From Trichinella spiralis (Eukaryota; Nematoda; Enoplea; Trichinellida; Trichinellidae), in the NCBI GenBank assembly GCA_000181795.3, contig CM012953.1, positions 17,721,241-17,785,240 of the forward strand: a stretch of 64,000 bases of DNA, given 5' to 3'. How positions within the stretch are numbered: position 1 is the stretch's first letter; each line of letters begins with the position of its first letter. Position numbers and translations under genes: made by a program. The notes below the pieces were generated by a model. That model saw nothing but the letters and a program-made list of their open reading frames with translations. It made no database searches and was not told the origin of the DNA. This document shows positions 1-8,988 of the stretch, piece after piece.

Positions 1-2
1 TT

Positions 3-1553
3 ACAACTGAGCAGAAAACTGTTAAGGTCTTAGCCAGCCAGATAGATGGCTGCGGGTTTGAGCAGGTAATCAACCCAACCCGGGATAGTCGTTATGAGAC
101 ATTAATCTGAGTAACCGCTTACCGTTTGCGCTTCGCGCGAAACTGCCAAAGTCCAACGAGCGAGATAACGAACGATGTTAATCTTTCAGTGAAGGAATTA
201 TCCGACGCTGAAGCACGATGGCTCAGAGAAGTCCAGGTGAAGGAGTTCGGCATCAAGCCCGACTCTGCTGAACGGGTGAGGGAGTTTGAACCGTTTTTAC
301 ATCAAGATGGATTGCTGACGGTGGGCGCAAGTCTTAGGCGGTTCACTATGCCTCCAGAGTCCAAACATCCAATCATCATCCCACACAATCACCCGGTGAC
401 AGAGCTGCTAATCAAAGACCACTACGTCAGGCAGATGCAGGCTGGCATCAATCAAATAGTGGTAGCCATCAGAACAAGATTTTGGATCACCAGAGCCAGA
501 AACTCGGCAAAGAAGGTGATCCTTTCATGCCCGGTATGTCGCAGAGAGGATGTGCAACCCTATCGACTCCGAATGGGTGACTTCCCGGCCGACCGAGTGA
601 CAGAATCACCACCATTCATCCATACCGGTGTGGACTTTGCAGGTCCACTTTTTGTCCTCCCAGAAGTGCAGGGGCGCGATGTCTGAGTGAACAGGGCCTA
701 CGTCTGCATATTTACATGCATGATGACCAGAGCGGTACATCTAAAGCTCCTGAGAGAGCAGACAACGGACAGTTTCTTACAAGGTCTTCAGAGATTTATC
801 TCCCGCAGAGGCCGACCTCGAGTGATACAATCCGATAACTTCTGGTTTTTCAAACTGGCAGACACATTCATCCAGTCCCTGTTCAGAGATTCTGACTGGG
901 AGAAACTGCAGCGCAAGCTCAATGAGGAACGGATCCGGTGGAAATTCATCACACCAAGAGCCCGTTGGTGCGGTGGTTATTGGGAAAGATTCATCCTATC
1001 TATCAAGAATGCTCCGCGAAAGACAATTCGAGGAGCCTTCCTTAAATATGACGAGCTCCACACTGTTTTGTGTTAAATCGAGGCGCGCATCAACGATCGA
1101 CCGCTGGTGTTCATGGGTGATGACATCGCCAGTGAAGCAGCATTAACTCCTGCCCATTTCTTAATCGGCCGTGAGCTTTCACGACTACCGAGTTTGAGTA
1201 TTGGAATCTACCGGCGTGATGACTCCACATGTGGAGTAAGCCATTTTATAAGGAGATGGCGGTATCAGCAACGCATGACTGCCCAGCTATGGAAAAGATG
1301 GAAGCAAGAGTATGTCACCACCCTGACCACGCGTGGAAGATGGCGGAAAACTCAACAAGAGTCCAGAGTGGGTGACATTGTGCTAGTGCACGAACCCAGT
1401 ACTGCATGGATCAAATGGACGATCAGAAGGATCATTGAATTCCACCCAAGTGAAGACGGTGTAGTCATATCGGCGACGGTGAAAACCAGACGAGGAACGG
1501 TAACCCGATCTGCAAGATCACTCCGCCTGGTGGAACCATCCGGTGACGCATAA
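3..1553 (+). pseudogene. BEL/Pao pol remnant (RNase H tail and integrase)
   Basis: One reading frame, starting at base 3, carries the end of a BEL/Pao polyprotein but has in-frame stops near 109, at 684-686 and at 1074-1076. In order it shows the post-RNase H linker (INPTRDSRYETLI, then VTAYRLRF), the integrase zinc-binding region (CPVCRRE), the first catalytic Asp context (GVDFAGPL), the second Asp context (IQSDNFW), the Glu context (RWCGGYWERF) and the C-terminal DUF5641-like segment (RVGDIVLVHE). In BEL elements this protein inserts the cDNA. The gag, protease and RT parts lie left of the window or are lost. The stop near 109 sits where the family usually has Arg, which suggests CGA to TGA. 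It is a dead copy; family assignment is secure. Confidence 0.93.
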
Positions 1554-1583
1554 AACCCGGTGCACCTTTTTTTGGGTGGGAGG

Positions 1584-2162
1584 TGTTGAGAAATCTTTTC
1601 TCAATACCTACTCATCACTATCTAAAAAATCCCCGTGGTAACAAAGCATTGCTCCTGGTACGAAAACAGTTGCGCAACGGCAGTTGCACCCCTTGTTTTT
1701 CTTAATGGAAAACAATAGAATAGCAATTAAACCATCAAAAGATCTGCGTCCTGTCATATATCTGCCACAACTCTGGTGATCAGCTGCTGAAAAAGCGTCA
1801 AAGTGAAATGTGACTGACAGCGCACCTGTTCAGACTTCGGCTGAGCTGCACAGTCTAAGGGATTGTGCAACCTCGCTGATTTTTTAATTACTTTTCGATG
1901 ATCTAGGTCACCAGACGCGGAGTGAGATAAAAAAAAAGATATAGATACAAGTGAGGAGGGAGGAAGGAACACACGAACACGGAACACGCCGTCTTGAAAA
2001 CCGCCTGAACTGTTTTCTCTCGCCATCTCATTGTTTTTACTCACTGTTTATTCTGAATAAATCGAATCTTAGTCACACCCGCTGTCGTTGATTTTCTATA
2101 TTTAACCTATACATTCCACTACAAAAGAGATCTTCAAGTTCGAAACAAAAGAATCCCCAACA
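1584..2162 (+). repeat. Candidate 3' LTR of the BEL remnant
   Basis: A purine-rich tract (TTTTTTTGGGTGGGAGG) lies just after the pol stop and is followed by TGTTGAGAAATC, the same first 12 bases as the LTR of the minus-strand BEL at 15.4-18.8 kb. It begins with a small hairpin (TTGAGAAA/TTTCTCAA). An AATAAA lies near 2057. The right end is uncertain: CCCCAACA at 2155-2162 is a plausible terminus, but no target duplication was found. Confidence 0.5.
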
Positions 2163-2370
2163 TCAAGTCCACGTCTGCTTACGGCAGCTACACCTTTCTT
2201 CCGCTTCATTGTCTGAAGGAATAGAGTTATTACCTCGGTCCGCGACAGCTACATGTTCTTTTCAGACTGGAAAAAGCAAGAGAATGAAATTATGATAAGA
2301 AAATTAAAAAAACAAAACAATACAATACAGATGCAATGCAATGCAGTGCAAGTATAATACAAAAAACCAT

Positions 2371-2640
2371 TCGAATGGTCGTAGAGACAACGGAAATGGG
2401 GATACTGCCGTCAACGTTGGAGAATTTGCGCGAGTACGATAGCGTTCTGTGACGACGCGTGAAGTGTGAAATTATTTTGCTGAAACTTGTGGGTTGTCGT
2501 TTGTTTGGAAGATTGTCTTCAGTGTATTTTGCTTGTTTGTGCTATATTGAGTCATTTCATGTCTTATTATCTCTGGCTCACTATAATTTGTTTTGAGTAA
2601 ACTGTGTCGACACTTGATCTAGTTTTGATGTCGATGTACC
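2371..2640. repeat. Interspersed repeat, copy 1 (partner at 24690-24960)
   Basis: This stretch can be aligned by eye with about 24690-24960. Both start near GTAGA-GACAACGGAAATGGGG, share GTGTTTGCTT-like and CTCTGGCTCA-like blocks, and end near GAGTAAACTGTGTCGAC. It looks like LTR or 5' leader sequence of an old retroelement. No gene is seen in it. Confidence 0.55.
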
Positions 2641-2835
2641 TTACCAACAACTCACTCTCCCAAAATTTCCGCAGGATGGTGTCGTCGTGATCTTCGACTT
2701 TCATCAGGAAAACCCTGGCTTCTGTGAACCGTCTTGGGTCACTCCTTCCGCAGACGATCCAACCAAGGCGATTCTCCACGGCCAGAGACCCGTTGGTCGC
2801 TCTTCTAATGCGACCAGTCACAAATTCATAATAGT
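2600..2835 (-). pseudogene. BEL/Pao protease-region fragment
   Basis: On the minus strand the sequence reads NYYYEFVTGRIRR, then AVENRLGWIVCG and LRKFWESE. This is the order seen at the end of the DUF1758 (Pao peptidase) domain and the start of the RT linker in BEL/Pao polyproteins. Only about 75 codons remain, with no start and no continuation. It runs opposite to the other elements nearby and is abutted on its coding upstream side by an LTR-like repeat that starts at 2838. Confidence 0.8.
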
Positions 2836-2837
2836 AG

Positions 2838-3118
2838 TTGTCGCATCCAGAACTGGTAAAATCCATTGAATTGACTACTAGAAGTAGCGAGGCGCGTAAC
2901 GGAAGTAACATTATGCAAATATGATAAGGAAAATTGCCAACGGCAGTTGCTGTAAGCAGTGACCTTATTCAAACCGGAAGTAATTTATATATATAAATGT
3001 CTGTTCGTTAAGAGTTGTTGTTGTTGAATAAATATTCACTCGAGAAAGGCGTTATCATTACTGCTCTGCGTTCGTTATTCATTTTCAGTAGCTTTGGTCA
3101 ATTGGAAATATGGTTCAG
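2838..3118 (+). repeat. LTR-like repeat, copy A
   Basis: It starts TGTCGCATCCAGAACTGG and ends near TATGGTTCA. It contains GTTGTTGTTGTTGAATAAATA (an apparent polyadenylation signal) and GAGAAAGGCGTTATCATTACTG. The same sequence occurs at 20077-20290 plus 23443-23559, where a Gypsy element splits it. Relative to that copy, copy A lacks about 45 bases near 3090. No matching target duplication was seen around copy A. Confidence 0.7.
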
Positions 3119-3119
3119 T

Positions 3120-4557
3120 TTCTATTCAAAGGAACCAACAAAAATTGGTGTACAGAGGAAGGTGTTACACCCTCAAGCGGACGAATCGCAATGACAAATG
3201 TTGGATATGTGCATCAGTAAACAGAATTATTTTATTATAGTACGTTGTTATTATTGTGTTGTGTCATGAGCTTGCAATTTTGTTTCCAATTTAGGGAACG
3301 AGAGGTTGCCCTGCCAAGCTCTATACTAACCTTGATGCCACACAAGTCATGAGAACCGGTGAGCATGCAGAGGGCTGCCGAGTAGATGCCCATGCATTCT
3401 ACCATCAGCAGCAGCTAAATGAATTGAAAAGGTTGGCTGCAGGGGATCCGAGGCCGGTATTAGAAATTTACGATGAACTGGCAAGCAATGCCTCCACCAG
3501 CCTAGAAACTGCCGCTCATTTTCCAACGTGGGAGTCAGCCCGGAACACAATGTATTATAGCCGTTCGAAGAGATACCCACGACTTCCGGCCAGGCGGCAG
3601 GATCTGCGGCTTACTGCCGAGCAGACGACAACGAAATCCTGTGCGCAATTTTTAATGTATAATCGCCGACCAATGATATATTAATTTTTGCCAGCGAGGA
3701 TGGTGTGAAGCTGCTGGCTCAGAGTAACTGCTGGTGCGGGGATGGGACGTTTAAGATTGTCCCCTCCTGGTACCAGCAGTTGTTTACCCTTCATGTCTTC
3801 CTGAGGGGTAAACTGCTACCCGTCGTGTATTGTTTGACTGTTAGGAAAGATCTGCCCACGTATAGCCGGATTTTTAAAGTGCTCCATTCTAAAGCGGAAG
3901 AACTTGGCGTTCAACTTGAACCGACAAAATTTGTGTGCGATTTCGAAAAAGCCTTGATCCCGGCAATTCAAGGCAACTTTCCCAACACCCGGATGCAGGG
4001 TTGTTTCTTCCACTTTTGCCAAGCTGTGCTTCGGCAGGTCGGCCGGCTTGGCTTAAGAAATGATAATATTAATAATCAGGAGGTAAGAAAAAATTATTAG
4101 CATTAGCATTTTTGCCGGTGCACCTTGTACCCGCGGGTTTCGAAATCATAAATGTTGGGACGTCGGGTCAACTGGAAGCCTTGTTCCAATATTTCCAGCA
4201 AGAGTGGCTTCCGGCCACAAAAATTCCGCTTTGGAACGTTCATGGTGTGTCTGTGCGGACAAACAACCATTTGGAAGGTTGGCACAGCCGCATGAACGAA
4301 AGAGCACGAAAGCACCACCTGGGGTTTTATCAGTTTTTACAACTGATCCTTGATGAACAGGGTAAGAGTGAGACGGTGGTGCGGCAAATAGATGATGGCT
4401 ATAAGCATGGAAGGGGCTCCGTAAGACGTAGCGCAGCTTACGGAGTCCAGCAGCGACGGGTAGCTGCACTTACGTCTAGATTGGTTCATAATGAAATTAC
4501 TGTTGAGCATTTTTTGAGTGCAGTATCGTATCATACTCCTGAACCACTACGATTATA
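3120..4557 (+). pseudogene. FLYWCH zinc finger/MULE transposase, frameshifted
   Basis: A Mutator-like transposase gene that has decayed. The first exon (about 3125-3210) gives a FLYWCH finger: YRGRCYTLKR, then CWIC. It continues after an apparent intron ending in TTTAG at 3295 with RGCPAKLYTN and a final HAEGC. The MULE catalytic region follows: CGDGTFKIVP near 3740, CDFEKALIPA near 3945 and GCFFHFCQA near 4005. The C-terminal half is at 4112-4557 (NNHLEGWHSRMN). The frame is broken twice: near 3670, where the FASEDG block is one base out of frame, and in the A-run near 4090. In life such a protein cuts and moves Mutator-type elements. No terminal repeats or target duplication were identified. 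Confidence 0.85.
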
Positions 4558-4560
4558 GTA

Positions 4561-4799
4561 CTTTTGCACTGTTTATTGTTGCATATATTTCATTCATTAT
4601 TTTTGTATATATTTTTTATTCCTTATGATTGTATAGTTTGTCTTTGTCATATATTGTATATATTGTACTGATTGTATATATTGTATTATACTTCACGCTT
4701 GTTTGTTGTTGATCTTATTTATTGTTCGTTATTGTTGATTCTTATTTATTGTTGGTTATTTTTGATTTTCATTGCTTGTTAGTTGTTGTTGATCCTTAT
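4561..4799. repeat. T/G-rich low-complexity tract
   Basis: Imperfect reiterations of TTATTGTTGAT/TTGTTGTTGATC and TATATTGTA make up this stretch. It has no open frame of note and no recognisable gene. Confidence 0.7.
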
Positions 4800-5470
4800 T
4801 GATTGTTGCTGGAACATGATGCTGTATACTATACATTTGCATTGTAGTATACTATGTATACTATGCATACACGTAGCGAAAAGCAGAAATGTTTCTGTGC
4901 AAAGCAGTCTGCTGATTAGCACAGATGTGAAGTTACAAAAGCAAGTGAACAATGAAATGTAAAACTGAAGAATCATTAATGTTATTGACTAAGATAACCA
5001 CTTATTTAAAGCCATATTCGAATATTGCAAGACATTTTGTTAAATGCTCTTCTTAACAACATACACAAAGAATATGCAAATGTAAAGAAGCTAAACATTA
5101 GTTTCAAACATATAAACTTTGTTATTGTTATAATTTCTTTAACGCAATAAAAGATAGCTAACACCATATCTTAAAAAGCTTTTTCTTTAAAAAGTAGTAA
5201 ATGTTTCTTTATGCCCATATAAAGTAATTTAATGGAATGCACGCATATAAGGTAAAGAGTAGACAAACAACAATCACCCAATCCTTGATCAAAGCTTAAT
5301 AGCTAATCAAATGGCAAAGTTATTAACCCAATCACTTATCATAATGATTAGCTAATAAAATCGTAGAAGTCATTAGCCAATTACCGATCATTCGCGTGCA
5401 ACCTATCAGCGTACAGCCAATCACAAAAAGGGGGCGGAGTTTGGAACAAATGGGATGCGGATGAGTTCAG
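4800..5470. repeat. Long AT-rich interspersed repeat, copy 1
   Basis: It matches blocks of 23690-25270 in the same order: the TGTATACTATA and GTTTCTGTGCAAA...GATTAGCACAGA blocks, then CCATATTCG, the ATAATTTC-TTTAACGCAA block, and finally the AATCACCCAATCCTTGATCAAAGCTTAATAGCTAATCAAAT block. No transposase motif was seen, so the class is unknown. The uninterrupted CCATATTCG in this copy corresponds to the insertion point of a solo LTR in the other copy. Confidence 0.7.
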
Positions 5471-5592
5471 ACTGGCCTACGTCACAGTATTAAAGTTACG
5501 TAATCCGAAATGGAATATTTGAACCAATAAAATGAAAAAATATTACAGCTAATCACAAGGGAAAGATTTGAATGAATGAGCAATTAGTCAAG

Positions 5593-5670
5593 GAAAACCA
5601 ATACGACAAAGACTTGACGGCCCAATAAAATGAAAACCAATAAGACAAAGATTTGACGGTCTAATAAAAT
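5593..5670. repeat. Tandem duplication, 39-bp unit, two copies
   Basis: The unit beginning GAAAACCAATACGACAAAGA is repeated directly at 5632 with a few substitutions (GAAAACCAATAAGACAAAGA). Both copies contain CCAAT-like and AATAAAAT motifs. It lies in a tract rich in CCAAT/ATTGG. Confidence 0.85.
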
Positions 5671-6490
5671 AGCGTGGTCAAAGACCAATAAGTGAACAGT
5701 GGGACCGAGTAAGAACACCCCTAAATTGGACGGTTCAAATTCCATTTTAAATAATCATTTTGAAACATTTAGTTTTCATTTCTCGTTTTATTTACAACTG
5801 AAGATCAACTTTCATTGATATTTCTGTGGCACCAATGCCTTTTGTTGATGTTGACAGAAGATTATTAATCACAGACAAATGGCGCACAAATGCTGACATC
5901 AAAGTATGCGATGTCCCCTGAAGAGTGAACTTGAAGCAGCTGTAGCAGCTTTTCTGCATGGTGCTGTTTATCGCTTTTTTTCTGCTTCCAAAGTGCTTTA
6001 CATTTATCCACCAGCGTTCATAAATACTGTTCAAAAGAAATGTCAGCCAATAGTTGCTTTTACTCGTCATATAAATTACCTTCTTACCTAACAATTAAAG
6101 GAGATTTATGCCTCAGGTTCTTTTCTGTTTGACAGATATTGTTTTGATGAAGGCTAGTTAAAGGCTATTCAACTACAAAGAGAAAATCTACAATTGATAA
6201 ATTGTCTACAGCTGCAGTTTTCAGCTGAAACTGGGAGTGGTGATTGCTGAATTTTAGCATCGAAACACTTTTCTGATTTTACCTGAGTGTTATTGTTTTT
6301 TATACTTCTTTTTGTTATTGTTATTGTTTTTCTTCTTATGTTTCATTTACATAAAAAATAAAATCTGGAAATTTGTTTAAAATAAATATTTGTAGTTATA
6401 CATTTTGTGTAAATTGTATTAAATTTGTCCTTCAATATCTAAAGTAAACCGACTACTGGGTTGACTAAACATTCAAGTTGCAATTCTTGT
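5671..6490. other. AT-rich spacer, no gene seen
   Basis: Open frames of 60-100 codons occur here on both strands, but none shows a motif I recognise and composition is low-complexity. The last five bases (CTTGT, 6486-6490) are the left copy of the target duplication of the BEL element that follows. Confidence 0.6.
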
Positions 6491-6841
6491 TGTTAGAAAT
6501 TCCTCTGGTCGCTCCCGGACGCCTGAGTATCCGTACCTGCGTTCATGGTTACTGTAGCGGCCTACGGTAGATGACGCAACAGTGTGTGTATTTTAGAGTG
6601 TGATAGTGTGTGTGCGTGTGCATATGCTTGTGAGTGTGCGTGGATAGTGCTAGTTCTGGTTGTCGATTTATTCTTGGTTGTTGAATCTACAATAAAGTCT
6701 CCCGATACGACTTTGTTTTCTTTTCACGTTCGGCAACGAACGGGGTTAATCAGCGGTTGAGCAATCAAATAAGGTTGGACTCCCGCGTGAATTATTATTA
6801 CAGTCCACTAGCGCTCAGGAGATACAGTTTTGTTGCTAACA
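6491..6841 (+). repeat. 5' LTR of the young BEL/Pao element
   Basis: TGTTAG...CTAACA ends. CAATAAAG lies inside as probable polyadenylation signal, preceded by a GT-rich stretch. It differs from the 3' LTR at about 6600 (G against A) and once just before CAATAAA (A against T). Confidence 0.95.
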
Positions 6842-6868
6842 TTCTGGTCCTCCGAGCCGGATCGTGAG
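6842..6868 (+). promoter_or_regulatory. Probable primer-binding site after the 5' LTR
   Basis: TTCTGGTCCTCCGAGCCGG follows the LTR directly. The same start (TTCTGGTCCTCCGAG) follows the LTR end of the BEL at 55.7 kb, and the minus-strand BEL has TTTTGGTGCCATGAGCCGG in the same place. The TGG start is what a tRNA 3' CCA end would pair with; the tRNA was not identified. Confidence 0.6.
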
Positions 6869-6917
6869 GGACAGCGACCTGTGGATAGCCTGTGGATAGT
6901 CTGTGGTGCGGAAAGGG

Positions 6918-8741
6918 ATGGCGAAGGCAAGCTCGATTCCCACGGAGAAGTAGTTAGCCGCGAGTAAGACCCGATTGAAGATAATGCTGCAGGATCTCAA
7001 TCGCATGTGCGATGAGTCAGAGAAAGCAGTTGTGATCCAAGGACAACTGTCGCTCGTCGAGAAGCTCTTCGAAGAGACCGACGCTCTCCAGTCAGCGTTT
7101 GAAGAAGGCCTCGAGGCGGAGGAGCAGGAAGCGAGCATGATCGAGTGGTCAGGATATCGCCTGGACTTTCTTAGGAGTCAGGCGCGGGCGCAGGAGGTGG
7201 CAGGCCAGGGACAGGCAGATCGAGCTGCACCTCAAGAGCTGAAGACAGCGGAAGTCGACCCGAATGTTCGCCTACCTCGTCTCGAACTTCCTAAGTTCGA
7301 CGGTGATGTCACGAGGTTCCATGAATTCTGGGACCAATTTGAGACCAGTGTACATCGTCAGCCTGGGGCGTCGGGTGCGACGAAGTTGGCATACCTGCGA
7401 GGATGCTTAACTGGTGCGGCGCTGGACACTATTGAAGGTTTGTCGGCTTCAAACCAAGGCTACGAGCTAGCATTACAGCGGCTCCGTGAACGCTTCGATC
7501 GGCCGATGGTGGCCGTCCGGGAGCAGATACTTCGGCTAGTCGACCTGCTTATGACCAAGAATAAGCTGTCTACTATTTGTGACGAATTTTACAAGAAAGT
7601 ATATGCACTGACTGCGCTTGGGAAGGATCCGCGGACTAGTGATTTGTCAGTCGCGGAAGTTTTGATCGCTCTCTGTCGGGAGCAATTGCCAGGGTCTGTT
7701 CAATTCCGCTGGGACGAGCTGGCGCAGGCGAACAACGCAGTTGCCGCTGATTTACCAGCATTCCTACGGTTTCTGCAGCAGCAGACCGACTTGCCTGGGG
7801 CCTCGCGGAGGTCTAAGGAGCCCACGCGTGAAACGACCAAAGCACGTCGGTCAGGTGGTGAGCGGAAACGGAACAGCCCTGAGAGCCCACCGCGAGGATC
7901 AGCCACCTTCCTGCACGCCGCCTTCGAGCGAAGCTGCTACATTTGTCAAAAGCAGCATCTGCCGCAGCAATGCCCGAGCTTGCTTCGAGCGGGTCTCCAT
8001 CAGAGACGGGAGTTGGCAAGGCGTGCCCGCCTATGTTTTGCTTGCCTGGAGCCTGGGCACTACGCTTCAAGGTGCAAGCATCGAGGGAAGACAACGGATG
8101 GAAAGCCTGTTCCAGCAAGTTCTCCGAGCACGTCGGCGTCAGAGAGATCGGTCGCTGAGCAGAAGACGATCGTAAGGTCTGAGGAACCATCTTCGGCTCC
8201 TGTACACGCCAACGTCGCTACCAGGAGTAGTCAATGGACCTCTCGGTTGCAGACGGTTCGAGCTGTGGCCTATGGCGAGCAAGGCCAGGGAAAGCGAGTG
8301 ACCTGTCTTCTGGACACCGCTTCAGAGCGCTCGTTTGTCAGGCAGGACCTCGCCTCCGCCTTGGGTCTCGTTGGGCAGACCAGCCCATTGTCTCTCGTCA
8401 GGATCGGCGGAATCCTCCACGAAATCCCGGATGCACAGCTCGTGAAACTCTGGTTGGGCCGAGCCGATGGCAGATCGGCAGAACGTCATCCTCTTCAAGC
8501 TTTGACGATGCCAAAGCTTTGCAACAATCTCTGCAATACTCGGTTGCGAACCGATGATTGGGAACACCTGCGTCCATTGGGCTTGGCAATGGATGACTGC
8601 CCCGACTCAGATCAGGTGGACGTGGTGATTGGCATTGACAGTTATTACCGTTTTCTGGGGAATCAAATTCGAAGAGGCGGACCGGAAGATCCGGTCGCAG
8701 TGGAATCTGTGCTAGGATGGGATCATCTGTGGTCCCCGTGA
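6918..8741 (+). pseudogene. BEL/Pao gag and aspartic protease
   Basis: The frame opens at ATG 6918 but meets TAG at 6951-6953; the next in-frame ATG is 6984, and from there it is open to the stop at 8739-8741. The N-terminal third is charged and coiled-coil-like. A DUF1759-type gag region follows (LPKFDGDVTRF...EFWDQFE). Two zinc knuckles come next: CYICQKQHLPQQC near 7940 and CFACLEPGHYASRC near 8038. The Pao-type protease starts at LLDTASERSFV (near 8310) with D-T-A as active-site triad and runs to IGIDSYYRFLG. It packages RNA and cleaves the polyprotein. The stop at 8741 reflects a one-base shift just before the gap, so the true protein probably ran on into pol. Confidence 0.9.
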
Positions 8742-8776
8742 TCGCTAATTCCTTCATCACCCGATGACACCCACCC
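8509..8776 (+). repeat. Left flank of assembly gap, duplicated on the other side
   Basis: Bases from about 8509 (CAAAGCTTTGCAACAATC) to 8776 are repeated after the Ns, at 8787-9062, with almost only single-base insertions or deletions at short homopolymers (for example TCGG against TTCGGG). This looks like one locus present at both contig ends, not a biological duplication. Confidence 0.85.
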
Positions 8777-8786
8777 NNNNNNNNNN
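8777..8786. other. Assembly gap (10 N)
   Basis: Ten consecutive Ns lie within the BEL coding region. The two flanks carry the same sequence, so the gap probably stands for zero or negative true length. Confidence 0.99.
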
Positions 8787-8988
8787 AAAGGCTTTTGCAA
8801 ACAATTCTCTGCAATACTTCGGGTTGCGAACCCGATGATTGGGGAACACCTGCGTCCCATTGGGCTTGGCCAATGGATGACTGCCCCGACTCAGATCAGG
8901 GTGGACGTGGTGATTTGCCATTGACAGTTTATTACCGTTTTTCTGGGGAATCAAATTCGAAGAGGCGGACCGGGAAGATCCGGTCGCA

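Noticed and set aside
2322-2348. AATACAATACAGATGCAATGCAATGCA as a tandem satellite
   Set aside because: Only two or three imperfect units; too short to call.
5792-6094. 100-codon minus-strand frame in the AT-rich spacer
   Set aside because: No motif recognised, no splice context, and a competing plus-strand frame covers the same bases; best explained as chance or decayed repeat.
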